Below are positions 32,156-40,674 of a DNA stretch of 64,000 nt, piece by piece. Every line of letters starts with the position of its first letter. The stretch's first letter is position 1. Made by a program: the position numbers and the translations under genes. The notes under the pieces were generated by a model. The model was given only the letters and a program-made list of their open reading frames with translations, made no database searches and was not told the DNA's origin. The stretch lies in assembly GCF_000020785.1 (NCBI RefSeq), contig NC_011126.1, positions 868,001 through 932,000 on the forward strand, in the 5' to 3' direction. The DNA is from Hydrogenobaculum sp. Y04AAS1. GTDB lineage: Bacteria > Aquificota > Aquificia > Aquificales > Aquificaceae.

Positions 32156-33493
32156 ATGAAAAAGAAACTTCTCTTGGCGATGGCAGTCTTAGGAGCTGCT
32201 GCTTGGCAAGGAGCCAATGCTATAGTTTTAAAGGCCAACGACAACGAATTTGCAAACGTAGGTCTTGAACTTCAAATCTGGGCTCAAAACGATGGAAAAG
32301 TAACCAACAACGACCAAACTTCCAACAACTTTTCCATCAACAATGCAAGGGTATACTTTTCAGGTGAAATCAACCCAATAGTCCAATTTGGCGCAGATTT
32401 GGATTTCGCAGACAATGGAACTTTAGCCGCTGATGGCACAGCAAGACATCACCAAGGCACAAGCTACACAAGAGTAACAGATGCATTCATCAACTTCAAA
32501 TTTATGCCAGAAGTTCAACTCATGGCAGGTCTATTTAGAGATCCAGTATCAAGACTCTCCAACACAGACGAGTATACCTATGTAATACCCACTGGTTTTG
32601 GTTATGGATTTGATACGGTGTGGAGTCACATCACTAATGATGCAAATGGTGTAGACTCTACTATAAATGGCACTAACTATGCTCTTGATAATCTCCTAAA
32701 CCCATTTACACCTATTACACTTGGTGGTGATGTCCAAAATGCCAACAGAGATGCCGGTATAGCTATATGGGGTAATGTAGCAGATACAATGCTCAAATAC
32801 TATCTATTTGCCGCCAACGGCGCTTACGACTATCAAGCTTTACCAGGTGGTCTAAACGGCAAAGGCAATTTAAAGTATGGTATAAGAGTAGAGTTTACAC
32901 CTACAATGCTTGGATACAAAAACTCATCTGGTTTTGTAGATCAAGATACATTCTTGGGCGCTCTCAACAACCTAACAATAGGTCTTGGCTATGAACAACA
33001 AAAGTTAGATACCCCATCCGTCTTTGGCAGCAGTAGTCTCACACCAAAATACTACGATGTAGATGCCAACTGGGAACAAAAGTTTGGTACTTTTGTACCA
33101 CAAATCCAACTTGGCTGGGCAGAAAAGAAAGATTTAATGGCTACAAGTTATGGCAATGTAAAATCTGACGGCTACTATGTCCAACTTGCAGGCCTCTACG
33201 ATCAAGTGGTAGGTCTTGGAAAACCAGGTATAGCCTTTAGATGGGAAAATTCTAAGGTGGATAATGCTGATTTCTCTAATTTTTGTAGTTCTAGTGGTGT
33301 TTGTGGTCTTGATCTTGGTGGTCAAAGCGGCAAAATCAACAGATACAGCATATTTGTAAACTACTACATAGCTGGCGAAGCTGCTAAGATGTCTCTTGGT
33401 GCTGATATCGTAGATCCAAACAGCACTTTGAAGAATGCGTACAACGGCAAAAGCTTTACAGACTGGACACTCGCTCTTCAAACAGAGTTCTAA
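32156..33493 (+). CDS. Outer-membrane porin, paralogue of the porin at 16469
   Basis: The 445-aa protein has a signal peptide (cut after WQGANA) and a beta-barrel body with the shared blocks EINPIVQFGADLDFADN, FTPTMLGYK and FVDQDTFLG. It ends in a terminal Phe (LQTEF). Clear AAAGGAGG, a strong promoter region and a terminator make it a monocistronic and possibly abundant porin. It lacks the ModE-like operator of its relative, so the two probably serve different solutes or conditions. Confidence 0.8.
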   Translation: MKKKLLLAMAVLGAAAWQGANAIVLKANDNEFANVGLELQIWAQNDGKVTNNDQTSNNFSINNARVYFSGEINPIVQFGADLDFADNGTLAADGTARHHQGTSYTRVTDAFINFKFMPEVQLMAGLFRDPVSRLSNTDEYTYVIPTGFGYGFDTVWSHITNDANGVDSTINGTNYALDNLLNPFTPITLGGDVQNANRDAGIAIWGNVADTMLKYYLFAANGAYDYQALPGGLNGKGNLKYGIRVEFTPTMLGYKNSSGFVDQDTFLGALNNLTIGLGYEQQKLDTPSVFGSSSLTPKYYDVDANWEQKFGTFVPQIQLGWAEKKDLMATSYGNVKSDGYYVQLAGLYDQVVGLGKPGIAFRWENSKVDNADFSNFCSSSGVCGLDLGGQSGKINRYSIFVNYYIAGEAAKMSLGADIVDPNSTLKNAYNGKSFTDWTLALQTEF

Positions 33494-33514
33494 TATAGCT
33501 AATATAGCTTTCAT

Positions 33515-33532
33515 ACCCCGCTTTGGCGGGGT
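33515..33532 (+). terminator. Terminator hairpin after the porin
   Basis: ACCCCGC-TTTG-GCGGGGT is a perfect 7-bp GC-rich stem 22 nt after the porin stop. The T-rich tail is short. Confidence 0.75.
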
Positions 33533-33543
33533 CTTATAAATAT

Positions 33544-33903
33544 ATGAATAAGTTTGAAAATATCTTGCAAAATCAAGTTTGCACTGTAGAAGAAGCTATA
33601 TCAAAGTATAAGGCTTTTAGAACATCAAAACTTATCATCACCACAGAGTTTATCAAAAATCTTTATTATTACGCTGATTTATTTTACAAAATACTCACAT
33701 CTACAAAATATTTAAATATATCAAACGAAGAACCTATAAAAGACTTGGCAAAAGCCCTTTGTTATATAAGCTCTCCTCGCAAAAGATTTCCTATCTTAGG
33801 TTATATAGAAGATTATAGACTTGTAAAATATGTATTTAGAAAGCATAGAGATTTTATAGATTCTTATTTAGAAACCAACAAGCTTCTTTTAAACGCATTT
33901 TGA
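33544..33903 (+). CDS. Small helical protein, possible DUF1232 relative
   Basis: An upstream start at 33523 would lie inside the terminator hairpin, so the ATG at 33544 (119 aa) is preferred. The C-terminal half reads KDLAKALCYISSPRKRFPILGYIEDYRLVKYVF, which resembles the DUF1232 pattern (A-L-x-Y-x-x-S-P ... P-x-x-G-Y-x-D-D). DUF1232 proteins are small, mostly membrane-associated and of unknown role. No ribosome site is visible. Treat as a hypothetical protein. Confidence 0.5.
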   Translation: MNKFENILQNQVCTVEEAISKYKAFRTSKLIITTEFIKNLYYYADLFYKILTSTKYLNISNEEPIKDLAKALCYISSPRKRFPILGYIEDYRLVKYVFRKHRDFIDSYLETNKLLLNAF

Positions 33904-33935
33904 TCTTATAATCATCAAAGTGTTATAATTACATT

Positions 33936-34266
33936 ATGAAACTTTTACCAATAGGTATACAAACCTTTAGAGATATCATAGAAGGTGGTTTTTACTATGT
34001 AGATAAAACACATTTTATACCAAAGCTAACTAGCAAATATTATTTCTTATCTCGCCCCAGAAGGTTTGGCAAATCTCTTTTTCTTGATACATTAAAAGAA
34101 GCATTTTCTGGCAACAAAGAGCTTTTTAAAGGGTTATATCTATACGATCATTGGAATTGGGGGAAAAGATAAGGTGGTAAAAGATAAAGAAGTGTATTTG
34201 ATAGGGATAGAGTTTAGTAAAGAGAAGAAGAATATAGTTAGTTTTGAGTGGGAAAAGTATAATTAA
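33936..34266 (+). pseudogene. Decayed second copy of the AAA-ATPase/nuclease gene
   Basis: The first 76 codons give the same protein as the copy at 29513, differing only at silent positions, and the promoter geometry is the same (TATAAT 6 nt before ATG). At about 34168 the frame reaches a stop. The rest (to TAA at 34264-34266) matches the C-terminus (KVV.DKE, then YLIGIEFSKEKKNIVSFEWE), so about 1.1 kb of the middle and a further short piece are missing. Confidence 0.85.
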
Positions 34267-34269
34267 GCA

Positions 34270-35610
34270 TCAAATAGCTATATCAATAGCTTCCATTATA
34301 TGGCTTACACCAAAGAGTTCAAGATCTGTCTTAGGTAAATCTTTTATTGAGCTTTTAGGCAAAATAACCTTTTTTATACCAAAGCGCTCTAACTCTTTTA
34401 GTCTTGCCTCCACATGATGCACAGCTCTTATCTCACCACCCAAGCCAAGTTCCCCAAAGATAGCTGTATCTTTTGATATAGGTTTTTCTTTTTTTGAAGA
34501 AGCTATAGCTATAGCGATAGCCAAATCACAGGCTGGTTCTTGTATCTCAATACCACTAACTACATTTACATAAACATCTGAATCTCTTGTAAAAATTCTT
34601 GCTTCTTTTTCAAGCACGCCAAGAATTATGGCAAGTCTATTTACATCAAAACCTTGAGTTTTACGCTGAGGGGTGGTGTATAGAGCTTTTAGGACAAGAG
34701 CTTGAATCTCTACAAGTATTGGTTTTGTGCCTTCGGTATGGGGAAATATTACAGAACCTATGGCGTTTTCTTTTCTTTCACTCAAGAAAAACAAAGAAGG
34801 CTCTAACACTTCTGTAAGCCCTCTATCTTCCATCTTAAAGACAGCCATTTCACCTGTAGCTCCATATCTATTTTTTAAAATCATTAAAACTCTGTAAAGG
34901 TTAAAGCGCTCTCCTTCAAATTGACATACGGTATCCACTATATGCTCCAATACTTTTGGTCCAGCTATAGCACCTTCTTTATTTATATGCCCCACTATAA
35001 AACAGGGTATAGCGCTACTTTTACAAAATTCCACAAGTTTAAAAGTAGATTCCCTCACTTGAGCCACAGATCCCGGCGAAGACTCCAAAGCGTTGGTATA
35101 CATTGTTTGTATAGAGTCTATTATGAGAGCTTTGGCGTTGTATTCTTTTGCACAAGATATTATATGCTCTATATTTGTAGAATTTAACACATATAGATTT
35201 GATGAGTTTATATCCATTCTGCTCGCTCTTATAGATATTTGAGAGGAAGACTCCTCCCCAGAAGCGTATATCACAACATGTTCTTTTGACATAAAATCTG
35301 CTATTTTTAATAAAAGCGTAGATTTTCCAATACCAGGCTCACCGCTTAAAAGTATCACCTGCCCTTTCACAATTCCACCGCCTAAAGCCATATCAAGGGT
35401 TTTATAGCCAGTGGAAGTCCTAAAAAGTTGTTCTTTTTCTATATCCACAAGTTTTGTAGGCTTTTCAAAAGATTTAACTATATTTTCTGATATGGTGAGC
35501 TTTTCTTCTACAACAGAATTCCATTCACCACAAGCACTACACCTACCAACCCATTTTACATAAGTTTGACCGCAGTTTTGACATACGTAAGTGGTTTTTT
35601 CCTTCGCCAT
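34270..35610 (-). CDS. radA: DNA repair protein RadA
   Basis: The 446-aa protein has a C4 zinc motif (Cys10, 13, 24, 27), a RecA-like ATPase with Walker A GEPGIGKST (about 90-98) and the RadA-specific KNRYG motif. A C-terminal Lon-like domain follows (DVYVNVVSGIEIQEPACDLAIAIAIAS). It drives branch migration during recombination. It starts one base into the DUF218 stop (35610) and ends the long ndk-radA series on the minus strand. Confidence 0.94.
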   Translation of the reverse strand: MAKEKTTYVCQNCGQTYVKWVGRCSACGEWNSVVEEKLTISENIVKSFEKPTKLVDIEKEQLFRTSTGYKTLDMALGGGIVKGQVILLSGEPGIGKSTLLLKIADFMSKEHVVIYASGEESSSQISIRASRMDINSSNLYVLNSTNIEHIISCAKEYNAKALIIDSIQTMYTNALESSPGSVAQVRESTFKLVEFCKSSAIPCFIVGHINKEGAIAGPKVLEHIVDTVCQFEGERFNLYRVLMILKNRYGATGEMAVFKMEDRGLTEVLEPSLFFLSERKENAIGSVIFPHTEGTKPILVEIQALVLKALYTTPQRKTQGFDVNRLAIILGVLEKEARIFTRDSDVYVNVVSGIEIQEPACDLAIAIAIASSKKEKPISKDTAIFGELGLGGEIRAVHHVEARLKELERFGIKKVILPKSSIKDLPKTDLELFGVSHIMEAIDIAI

Positions 35611-36344
35611 TAGACCACCTTTAAAATTATAAAATAGTACAATATACCAAGATATTCTCTAATGGCTTTCGTAGAGTTTTCCAAATCTGACATATTTGGC
35701 AAAAAGCTCCTTACGTTGTATCTTAGGTCCTCTTTGTAATCTACAGGATAAGGTATTACGTTTTTAAAAAATCTATCAAAAAGCATCTTTGCTCTTGGCA
35801 TATGATAGGCAGATGTTACAAGTATTATACTGTTGCAATCTGGTGTTATGTAGCGAGTACATACCTTATAGCTTTGGGCTGCGTTTTGCATAGTATCTTT
35901 GCTTTTAACATCTTCATATATATTTCCTATATCTATAGCGTTTATAAGCTTTACTATAGGTGTATTTTTAGGAAGGTATTTTATATCAATACCAGAGAGT
36001 ATGAGAGGAATTTTTGTCTTATAAGACAGATAAACACCTGCCAAAAGCCTTTTAACAGTTTCACCAGATAAGTTGCCGTTTTTGTAATACCCACCACCAA
36101 GTACAACTATCGCGTTGGCGTTTAAAAAGCCTTTTGGTTGACTGTAGGTACGCTCCAAAGGCGTTATAAGAGCATCTTTTACAGGGGTTATAGAAAGAAG
36201 ATAAAGAAGTATAGTCATACCAAATGATAGTATTTTTATTTTCTTATTTCTAACAAAAAAGCTTATAAAGAAAAACGTTATTATAAAAATACCGGGAGAT
36301 ATTAGAATAGAAGTGAAAATTTTTTTAAAAAGAAAAAATATCAT
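35610..36344 (-). CDS. YdcF/ElyC-like DUF218 membrane protein
   Basis: The 244-aa protein has two N-terminal membrane segments and then a DUF218 domain (ANAIVVLGGGYYKNG...SGETVKRLLAGVYL...ILVTSAYHMPRAKMLFDRF). E. coli ElyC/SanA relatives act in envelope integrity and lipid-carrier metabolism. It overlaps the TolR-like gene by 4 nt and the radA gene by one base, so an envelope context is shared with the TolQ/R pair. The precise role is unknown. Confidence 0.8.
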   Translation of the reverse strand: MIFFLFKKIFTSILISPGIFIITFFFISFFVRNKKIKILSFGMTILLYLLSITPVKDALITPLERTYSQPKGFLNANAIVVLGGGYYKNGNLSGETVKRLLAGVYLSYKTKIPLILSGIDIKYLPKNTPIVKLINAIDIGNIYEDVKSKDTMQNAAQSYKVCTRYITPDCNSIILVTSAYHMPRAKMLFDRFFKNVIPYPVDYKEDLRYNVRSFLPNMSDLENSTKAIREYLGILYYFIILKVV

Positions 36345-36763
36345 CTTTTCATACGAGTAGCTATGAGGATGTTTTTAATGCCGTTTTGCTTGGCTACATC
36401 CATAAGAGCTACTACGTACTTTTCTAAAGTGTTTTCATCGGCTTCTATAATGAGGTCGTTTATAGGTTGATTGTTTACTTTCGTATTTTGAATGGCGTTT
36501 TGAATATCTGTAAGAGTCACATATTGGCCGTTAAGTATATATTGGCCATTTGGTAATATTTCAACCCTCATAGTCTGTACAACGGTTTTTTTACCTGTTT
36601 GAGCTTGAGGAAGCTTAACCGCCAAAAATACCATTGGTGATTGAAAAGCAAGGATTGCCAAGAATAAAAACACAGCCAAAAGAGTATCCACCAGAGGAAC
36701 TACATCTACATACGTCCTCTCTTCTATAGACATACCTACCTTTGCTTTTTTTCTTAAATTCAT
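36341..36763 (-). CDS. ExbD/TolR family protein
   Basis: The 140-aa protein has one N-terminal membrane segment with the functionally essential aspartate (VVPLVDTLLAVFLFLAILA) and a periplasmic domain ending DLIIEADENTLEKYVVALMDVAKQNGIKNI. It forms the proton-driven motor with the ExbB/TolQ partner directly upstream (1-nt gap). No TonB, TolA, TolB or Pal gene is in the window, so Tol and Ton roles cannot be separated; the upstream TPR protein may be a partner. Confidence 0.88.
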   Translation of the reverse strand: MNLRKKAKVGMSIEERTYVDVVPLVDTLLAVFLFLAILAFQSPMVFLAVKLPQAQTGKKTVVQTMRVEILPNGQYILNGQYVTLTDIQNAIQNTKVNNQPINDLIIEADENTLEKYVVALMDVAKQNGIKNILIATRMKR

Positions 36764-36764
36764 A

Positions 36765-37385
36765 TTATCCCTCCGATATGGCGTCTATTACCTCTTTTAC
36801 TTCTGTCTCTACTTTAGATACTATACGATTTTCTACAGCTTTGTAAACCCAATAAAAAAATAAAGCTGGTATAGCCACCGCAAGCCCTGTGGCTGCCGCT
36901 GTGAGAGCTTCGCTTATACCATTTGCCAAAAGATACATAGCAGATTGGGTCTCAGAAGTAGAGAATGCTGCAAAAACCTTTATAAGACCTGTTATAGTAC
37001 CAAAGAGCCCTAAAAGTGGTGATACTGAAGCTACCGTAGAAAGAAAAACCAAGTTTTTATCTGCATCCGATATCACATAAGAAAAGGAGTCTTCGGCAAT
37101 TCTGTTTAGCTGATAAGAGTCTCTCCTTCCTTTTAGATAGGCTTTTAAAAGCGATAAAAAAGCCTTTGAAGCGTTTGTGTTTTGAGTTTCAAGCATCTTA
37201 ACAGCAGCGTCTATATTTCTACCAAGTATAAGAGCTTTTATCTGAGTGTAACCCTTTGGCAAAAATCTGCTTAGTCTTAGAGAGAAAGCTCTTTCTAATA
37301 TAATAGCCCAAGATATAATAGAAAGTACCAAAAGAGGATATATTACTATACCACCTCTTTGAATTATTATCATAATATCATCCAT
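36765..37385 (-). CDS. MotA/TolQ/ExbB proton-channel family protein
   Basis: The 206-aa protein has three membrane segments and the conserved block FLSTVASVSPLLGLFGTITGLIKVF. It also has the AISEALTAAATGLAVAIPALFFYW segment that lines the channel with ExbD/TolR. It uses the proton gradient to energise the outer membrane. It lies between the TPR protein (3-nt gap) and the TolR-like protein (1-nt gap) in the same transcript. Confidence 0.9.
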   Translation of the reverse strand: MDDIMIIIQRGGIVIYPLLVLSIISWAIILERAFSLRLSRFLPKGYTQIKALILGRNIDAAVKMLETQNTNASKAFLSLLKAYLKGRRDSYQLNRIAEDSFSYVISDADKNLVFLSTVASVSPLLGLFGTITGLIKVFAAFSTSETQSAMYLLANGISEALTAAATGLAVAIPALFFYWVYKAVENRIVSKVETEVKEVIDAISEG

Positions 37386-37388
37386 CTT

Positions 37389-40061
37389 CTAACCTCCAAT
37401 ATTTAAAAGATTTTTGTTTTTACAAGCCGGTAAACGACGTTTAAGGCTTTTTACATGATAAAGCTCTTGATTGGACAGAGAACTCATGTTTAGCTTATCC
37501 AAAAGACAAGAAGCATCTTCGTAAGCGTGCATACTTATCAAAATTTTTGAGGCTTTTAGTATAGAATCCTTATATATATCCTGCTCGTTTGGAGTAAGTA
37601 TGACAACGCTAACATACTCTTTTAAAGCCTTATTTTTGTCGCCATTAGAAAGATAATAGTCTCCTAACTCATAGAAAGCTTTAGCCTTTATGGAAGGATC
37701 TTGCGAATTTGATGCGAACTTAAGAAGACTTGGGTCTTTGTAGGTATTAAAAGCCTCTAAAGCCAAAGCTCTCACCTTATCATCTTGGTATTGGGATATA
37801 AGTCTATTTAGTATATCTTTTGCTTTGTTTAACATATGGTTTGATATGTATATCTCGTAAGCGTGTATCAAATCTTTTTCATCACCGGTAGAATATATAG
37901 CGGCAGCTTTATTTATATGCCCTTCTTTTAAATATAAATCTGCCAAGAGTTCCTTTGCCTTTTCTTTAGTTTCTCCTTGAGCGTTGTCTATTACGTTTAT
38001 AAGAAGCTCTTCTTTTTTGTGAGGATCTAGTTCTAACATAGCCATTTTTAACATAGCCCTGTAGCGAGGACCACCAACTATACTTGATAAGAGGCTGTAA
38101 GCTTTTTCTTTTTTACCCTGCTTTATATAAATGTTTGCAAGTTGATACTTTAGATCTTCAGAAAGCGGGTTATTTTTATATCTTTCTATAAACTGCTTTA
38201 TGGCCACTTCCAAATTTTTAGAAGGGTTTTTAATGCGAGAAGATATAATATCGTAAGAAGCCTCCATAGCTTCTTTTGAGTTTGGATAGTTTTCCACTAC
38301 CTTTTGATAATAGTAAATGGCTTTGTTGATATCGCCTAAATTGTAGTAAGCATCGCCAAGCTTAAGAAGCGCCCTCGCTCCAAAGCGTTTGGAAGAAACT
38401 ATTTCTTTAAAATATCTTATAGCATCTTGATAATCATCTTGTATAAAGTAAGAAAGCCCATAAAGATATTTGGCTTCAGCAGTGGTTGGTTTTAACACTT
38501 CCCTTGCTTTAGCGGGTTCATCTATAGATAGGTAAGCTTTGGCAAGAAGAATTCTTTCGTCGTAGGTAGATGGGTTTTCTAAAAGCCTTATAACGTCTTT
38601 ATAATCTCCCATGTTGAAGTAGACTATAGCTCTATAGTATCTGCTTGTGAAGTAAGTTAAAGCTTTTTGATAGTCTCCAAGCTTGAAATAATACCATCCT
38701 TCATAGTAGTTGTGAAGCTCAGTATAGCGTTTGAAACCTTCGCTTCTTAAAAGATTTCTAAGGGCTATGAGATGTTTAGTATAATAATAGCTCTCTGCAA
38801 GCCATTTGTAATAAAACTCATCGTGGTTTGGCATCATTTGTAAAATATTTATAGCATCCTTATAGTCTTTGGCTTTTACACAAGCATAAACTGCATCCTT
38901 ATAATCTTTTATCTTTAGGAATAAAAGCTTGGCATAGTTGTAATCACCGTTGTTGTAAGCTTGGACCGCCGCTAACTTTGTAAGGATACTGTATTTGTTG
39001 TTTGATAGAATAGAAGCAACGGCTGCGCCTTTAGGATTTTCTTCACCTATAAGAGCGTATAGGTTTAAAGCCAAGTCAGAACCAGGATAAAGATTTTCTA
39101 TCATCACAGCTTTTTCTAAGGCTTTTTCGTATTTTTTATTCTTCAAATCTATTAAAGCAAGGTAATAAAGGGCTTTATATCTTAGATTGTAAGGAAGAGA
39201 GTAGTTTGTGTATATGGTTTCAAAAATTTGCTTTGCTATGTCGTATTTTTTAGAAAAATAGTTTATAATACCAGACCTAAAAAATAGGCTGTTTTGATAA
39301 TAACCAGGTATTATGATACCTTGGATAAAATCGTTTATATAAGAGCAGTAATTTTTAAAAACAAACTCACTACAATTTACAGCGGAGTACCTACCGCCAT
39401 TTTTTATAGCAAATACAGTTTCCCAAAGCTTTTTATGATAAGTGGGGGAATTTATAAAAACTGGTTTTTGATTGAGCTTCAAACTAAGAGCGTAATAACC
39501 TTCACAGGCACTTTGCTGATATATAGAAGTGTATTTACAAGAGTTATAAAACATGTCCCTTGCAGAAAGTTCGTTGTTTTCTTTTAGCCTCGTCATACCC
39601 ATTACGTAGTATCCCATTGGAAGGTAAGGTGAATAAGTATATTTTAAAAGCCTTTGAAAATTCCTCTCAACACCTTTATAATCACCGTTTAGATAATCAG
39701 ATACCATGCTTGAGTAATCTGCTACATCATCTGGCTCACCACAGCTTATAATAGATGAGTTTTTTAGCTTTTGGACTGGAGTAAGTTCCATATAAGCAGG
39801 GGCTTGGAGCACCTCACCGCTTAAATCAAGCTCTTTGAAAGAGGGGGCTCTTAGCTTAGCTGGGGGTTCTAAGGGTGGTTTGTCTATGTTAAATTGGCTT
39901 ATCACCTGGACGTTTAAATTTAATTGATGTGGGATTCCTGTTTTGTTGGAAGATGCTTGTTCTTCTTTTAGCTCTTTTATGTTTACCTTTGTGGAGTCTG
40001 TAGCAAAAGACGCTACTATAAAAAATATAAATAAGCTAAATAGCCCTATGCGCTTCAGCAT
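37389..40061 (-). CDS. Large secreted TPR-repeat protein
   Basis: The 890-aa protein has a signal peptide (LFSLFIFFIVASFA), a proline-rich N-terminal stretch, and then many tetratricopeptide-like repeats over about residues 130-870 (examples: ALLKLGDAYYNLGDINKAIYYYQKV; EDLKYQLANIYIKQGKKEKAYSLL). These superhelices bind partner proteins. Its place just before tolQ/tolR suggests a periplasmic scaffold for that motor, perhaps replacing CpoB/YbgF, but this is inference. It overlaps the phosphatase gene by 26 nt. Confidence 0.82.
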   Translation of the reverse strand: MLKRIGLFSLFIFFIVASFATDSTKVNIKELKEEQASSNKTGIPHQLNLNVQVISQFNIDKPPLEPPAKLRAPSFKELDLSGEVLQAPAYMELTPVQKLKNSSIISCGEPDDVADYSSMVSDYLNGDYKGVERNFQRLLKYTYSPYLPMGYYVMGMTRLKENNELSARDMFYNSCKYTSIYQQSACEGYYALSLKLNQKPVFINSPTYHKKLWETVFAIKNGGRYSAVNCSEFVFKNYCSYINDFIQGIIIPGYYQNSLFFRSGIINYFSKKYDIAKQIFETIYTNYSLPYNLRYKALYYLALIDLKNKKYEKALEKAVMIENLYPGSDLALNLYALIGEENPKGAAVASILSNNKYSILTKLAAVQAYNNGDYNYAKLLFLKIKDYKDAVYACVKAKDYKDAINILQMMPNHDEFYYKWLAESYYYTKHLIALRNLLRSEGFKRYTELHNYYEGWYYFKLGDYQKALTYFTSRYYRAIVYFNMGDYKDVIRLLENPSTYDERILLAKAYLSIDEPAKAREVLKPTTAEAKYLYGLSYFIQDDYQDAIRYFKEIVSSKRFGARALLKLGDAYYNLGDINKAIYYYQKVVENYPNSKEAMEASYDIISSRIKNPSKNLEVAIKQFIERYKNNPLSEDLKYQLANIYIKQGKKEKAYSLLSSIVGGPRYRAMLKMAMLELDPHKKEELLINVIDNAQGETKEKAKELLADLYLKEGHINKAAAIYSTGDEKDLIHAYEIYISNHMLNKAKDILNRLISQYQDDKVRALALEAFNTYKDPSLLKFASNSQDPSIKAKAFYELGDYYLSNGDKNKALKEYVSVVILTPNEQDIYKDSILKASKILISMHAYEDASCLLDKLNMSSLSNQELYHVKSLKRRLPACKNKNLLNIGG

Positions 40062-40674
40062 ATAATTCTCCTAAATGACAGCTTATATTTAGCTTTTGAA
40101 TTATATCTTGCTCCCCCAAACTCAAAATAGAATAAGAGGCGTTATCGCATCCAAAAGCCCAAAAATGAGATAAATCAATACCAAGCACCATACAGTAAAA
40201 TACACGTATAGGCACCGAGTGAGATACCGCCACTACGGTTTTATCCTTGTATGTGGCTTTTATGAAAGATATAAAATCTATCGTCCTATCAAAAACCTCT
40301 TTTAAAGATTCCCCTTTTGGAAATCTTATCTTATGAGGAGCCTTCATCCAAGTTTCAAAATCTTCTTTGTATTTTTTTTCTATATCATCCACAAGCTCAC
40401 CAGCCCATTCTCCGTGGTCTATCTCAATGAGTCTTTTATCTAAGATAATATCTTTACCGATGGCATTCCCTATGGCTTGGGCGGTTTTTCTTGTTCTAGT
40501 AAGAGGAGATGAATATATAGCCTCTACGTGTGGAAACTCTTTTTTTATATGGATGGCCAAAGCCTTTGCCTGAAGCTCACCTCTTTGTGAGAGATCTGGA
40601 TCTAAAATCCCTTGATACCTTCCTATGGGATTCCACTGGCTTTCGGCGTGTCTTACAAGGATCAATTTACACAT
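40036..40674 (-). CDS. pspA: Histidine-phosphatase family, probable metal-independent phosphoserine phosphatase
   Basis: The 212-aa protein has the RHAE motif with catalytic His9 (LILVRHAESQW), the companion arginine (SSPLTRTRKTA), and the second histidine (VVAVSHSVPIRVF). It looks like a cofactor-dependent phosphoglycerate mutase, but Hydrogenobacter thermophilus uses such a homologue (PspA, iPSP) of very similar length as phosphoserine phosphatase. The class V aminotransferase upstream overlaps by 13 nt, which supports serine synthesis. Phosphoglycerate mutase remains the alternative. Confidence 0.75.
   Translation of the reverse strand: MCKLILVRHAESQWNPIGRYQGILDPDLSQRGELQAKALAIHIKKEFPHVEAIYSSPLTRTRKTAQAIGNAIGKDIILDKRLIEIDHGEWAGELVDDIEKKYKEDFETWMKAPHKIRFPKGESLKEVFDRTIDFISFIKATYKDKTVVAVSHSVPIRVFYCMVLGIDLSHFWAFGCDNASYSILSLGEQDIIQKLNISCHLGELYAEAHRAI

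Noticed and set aside
33523-33543. Upstream start for the DUF1232-like protein
   Set aside because: It lies inside the porin terminator hairpin.
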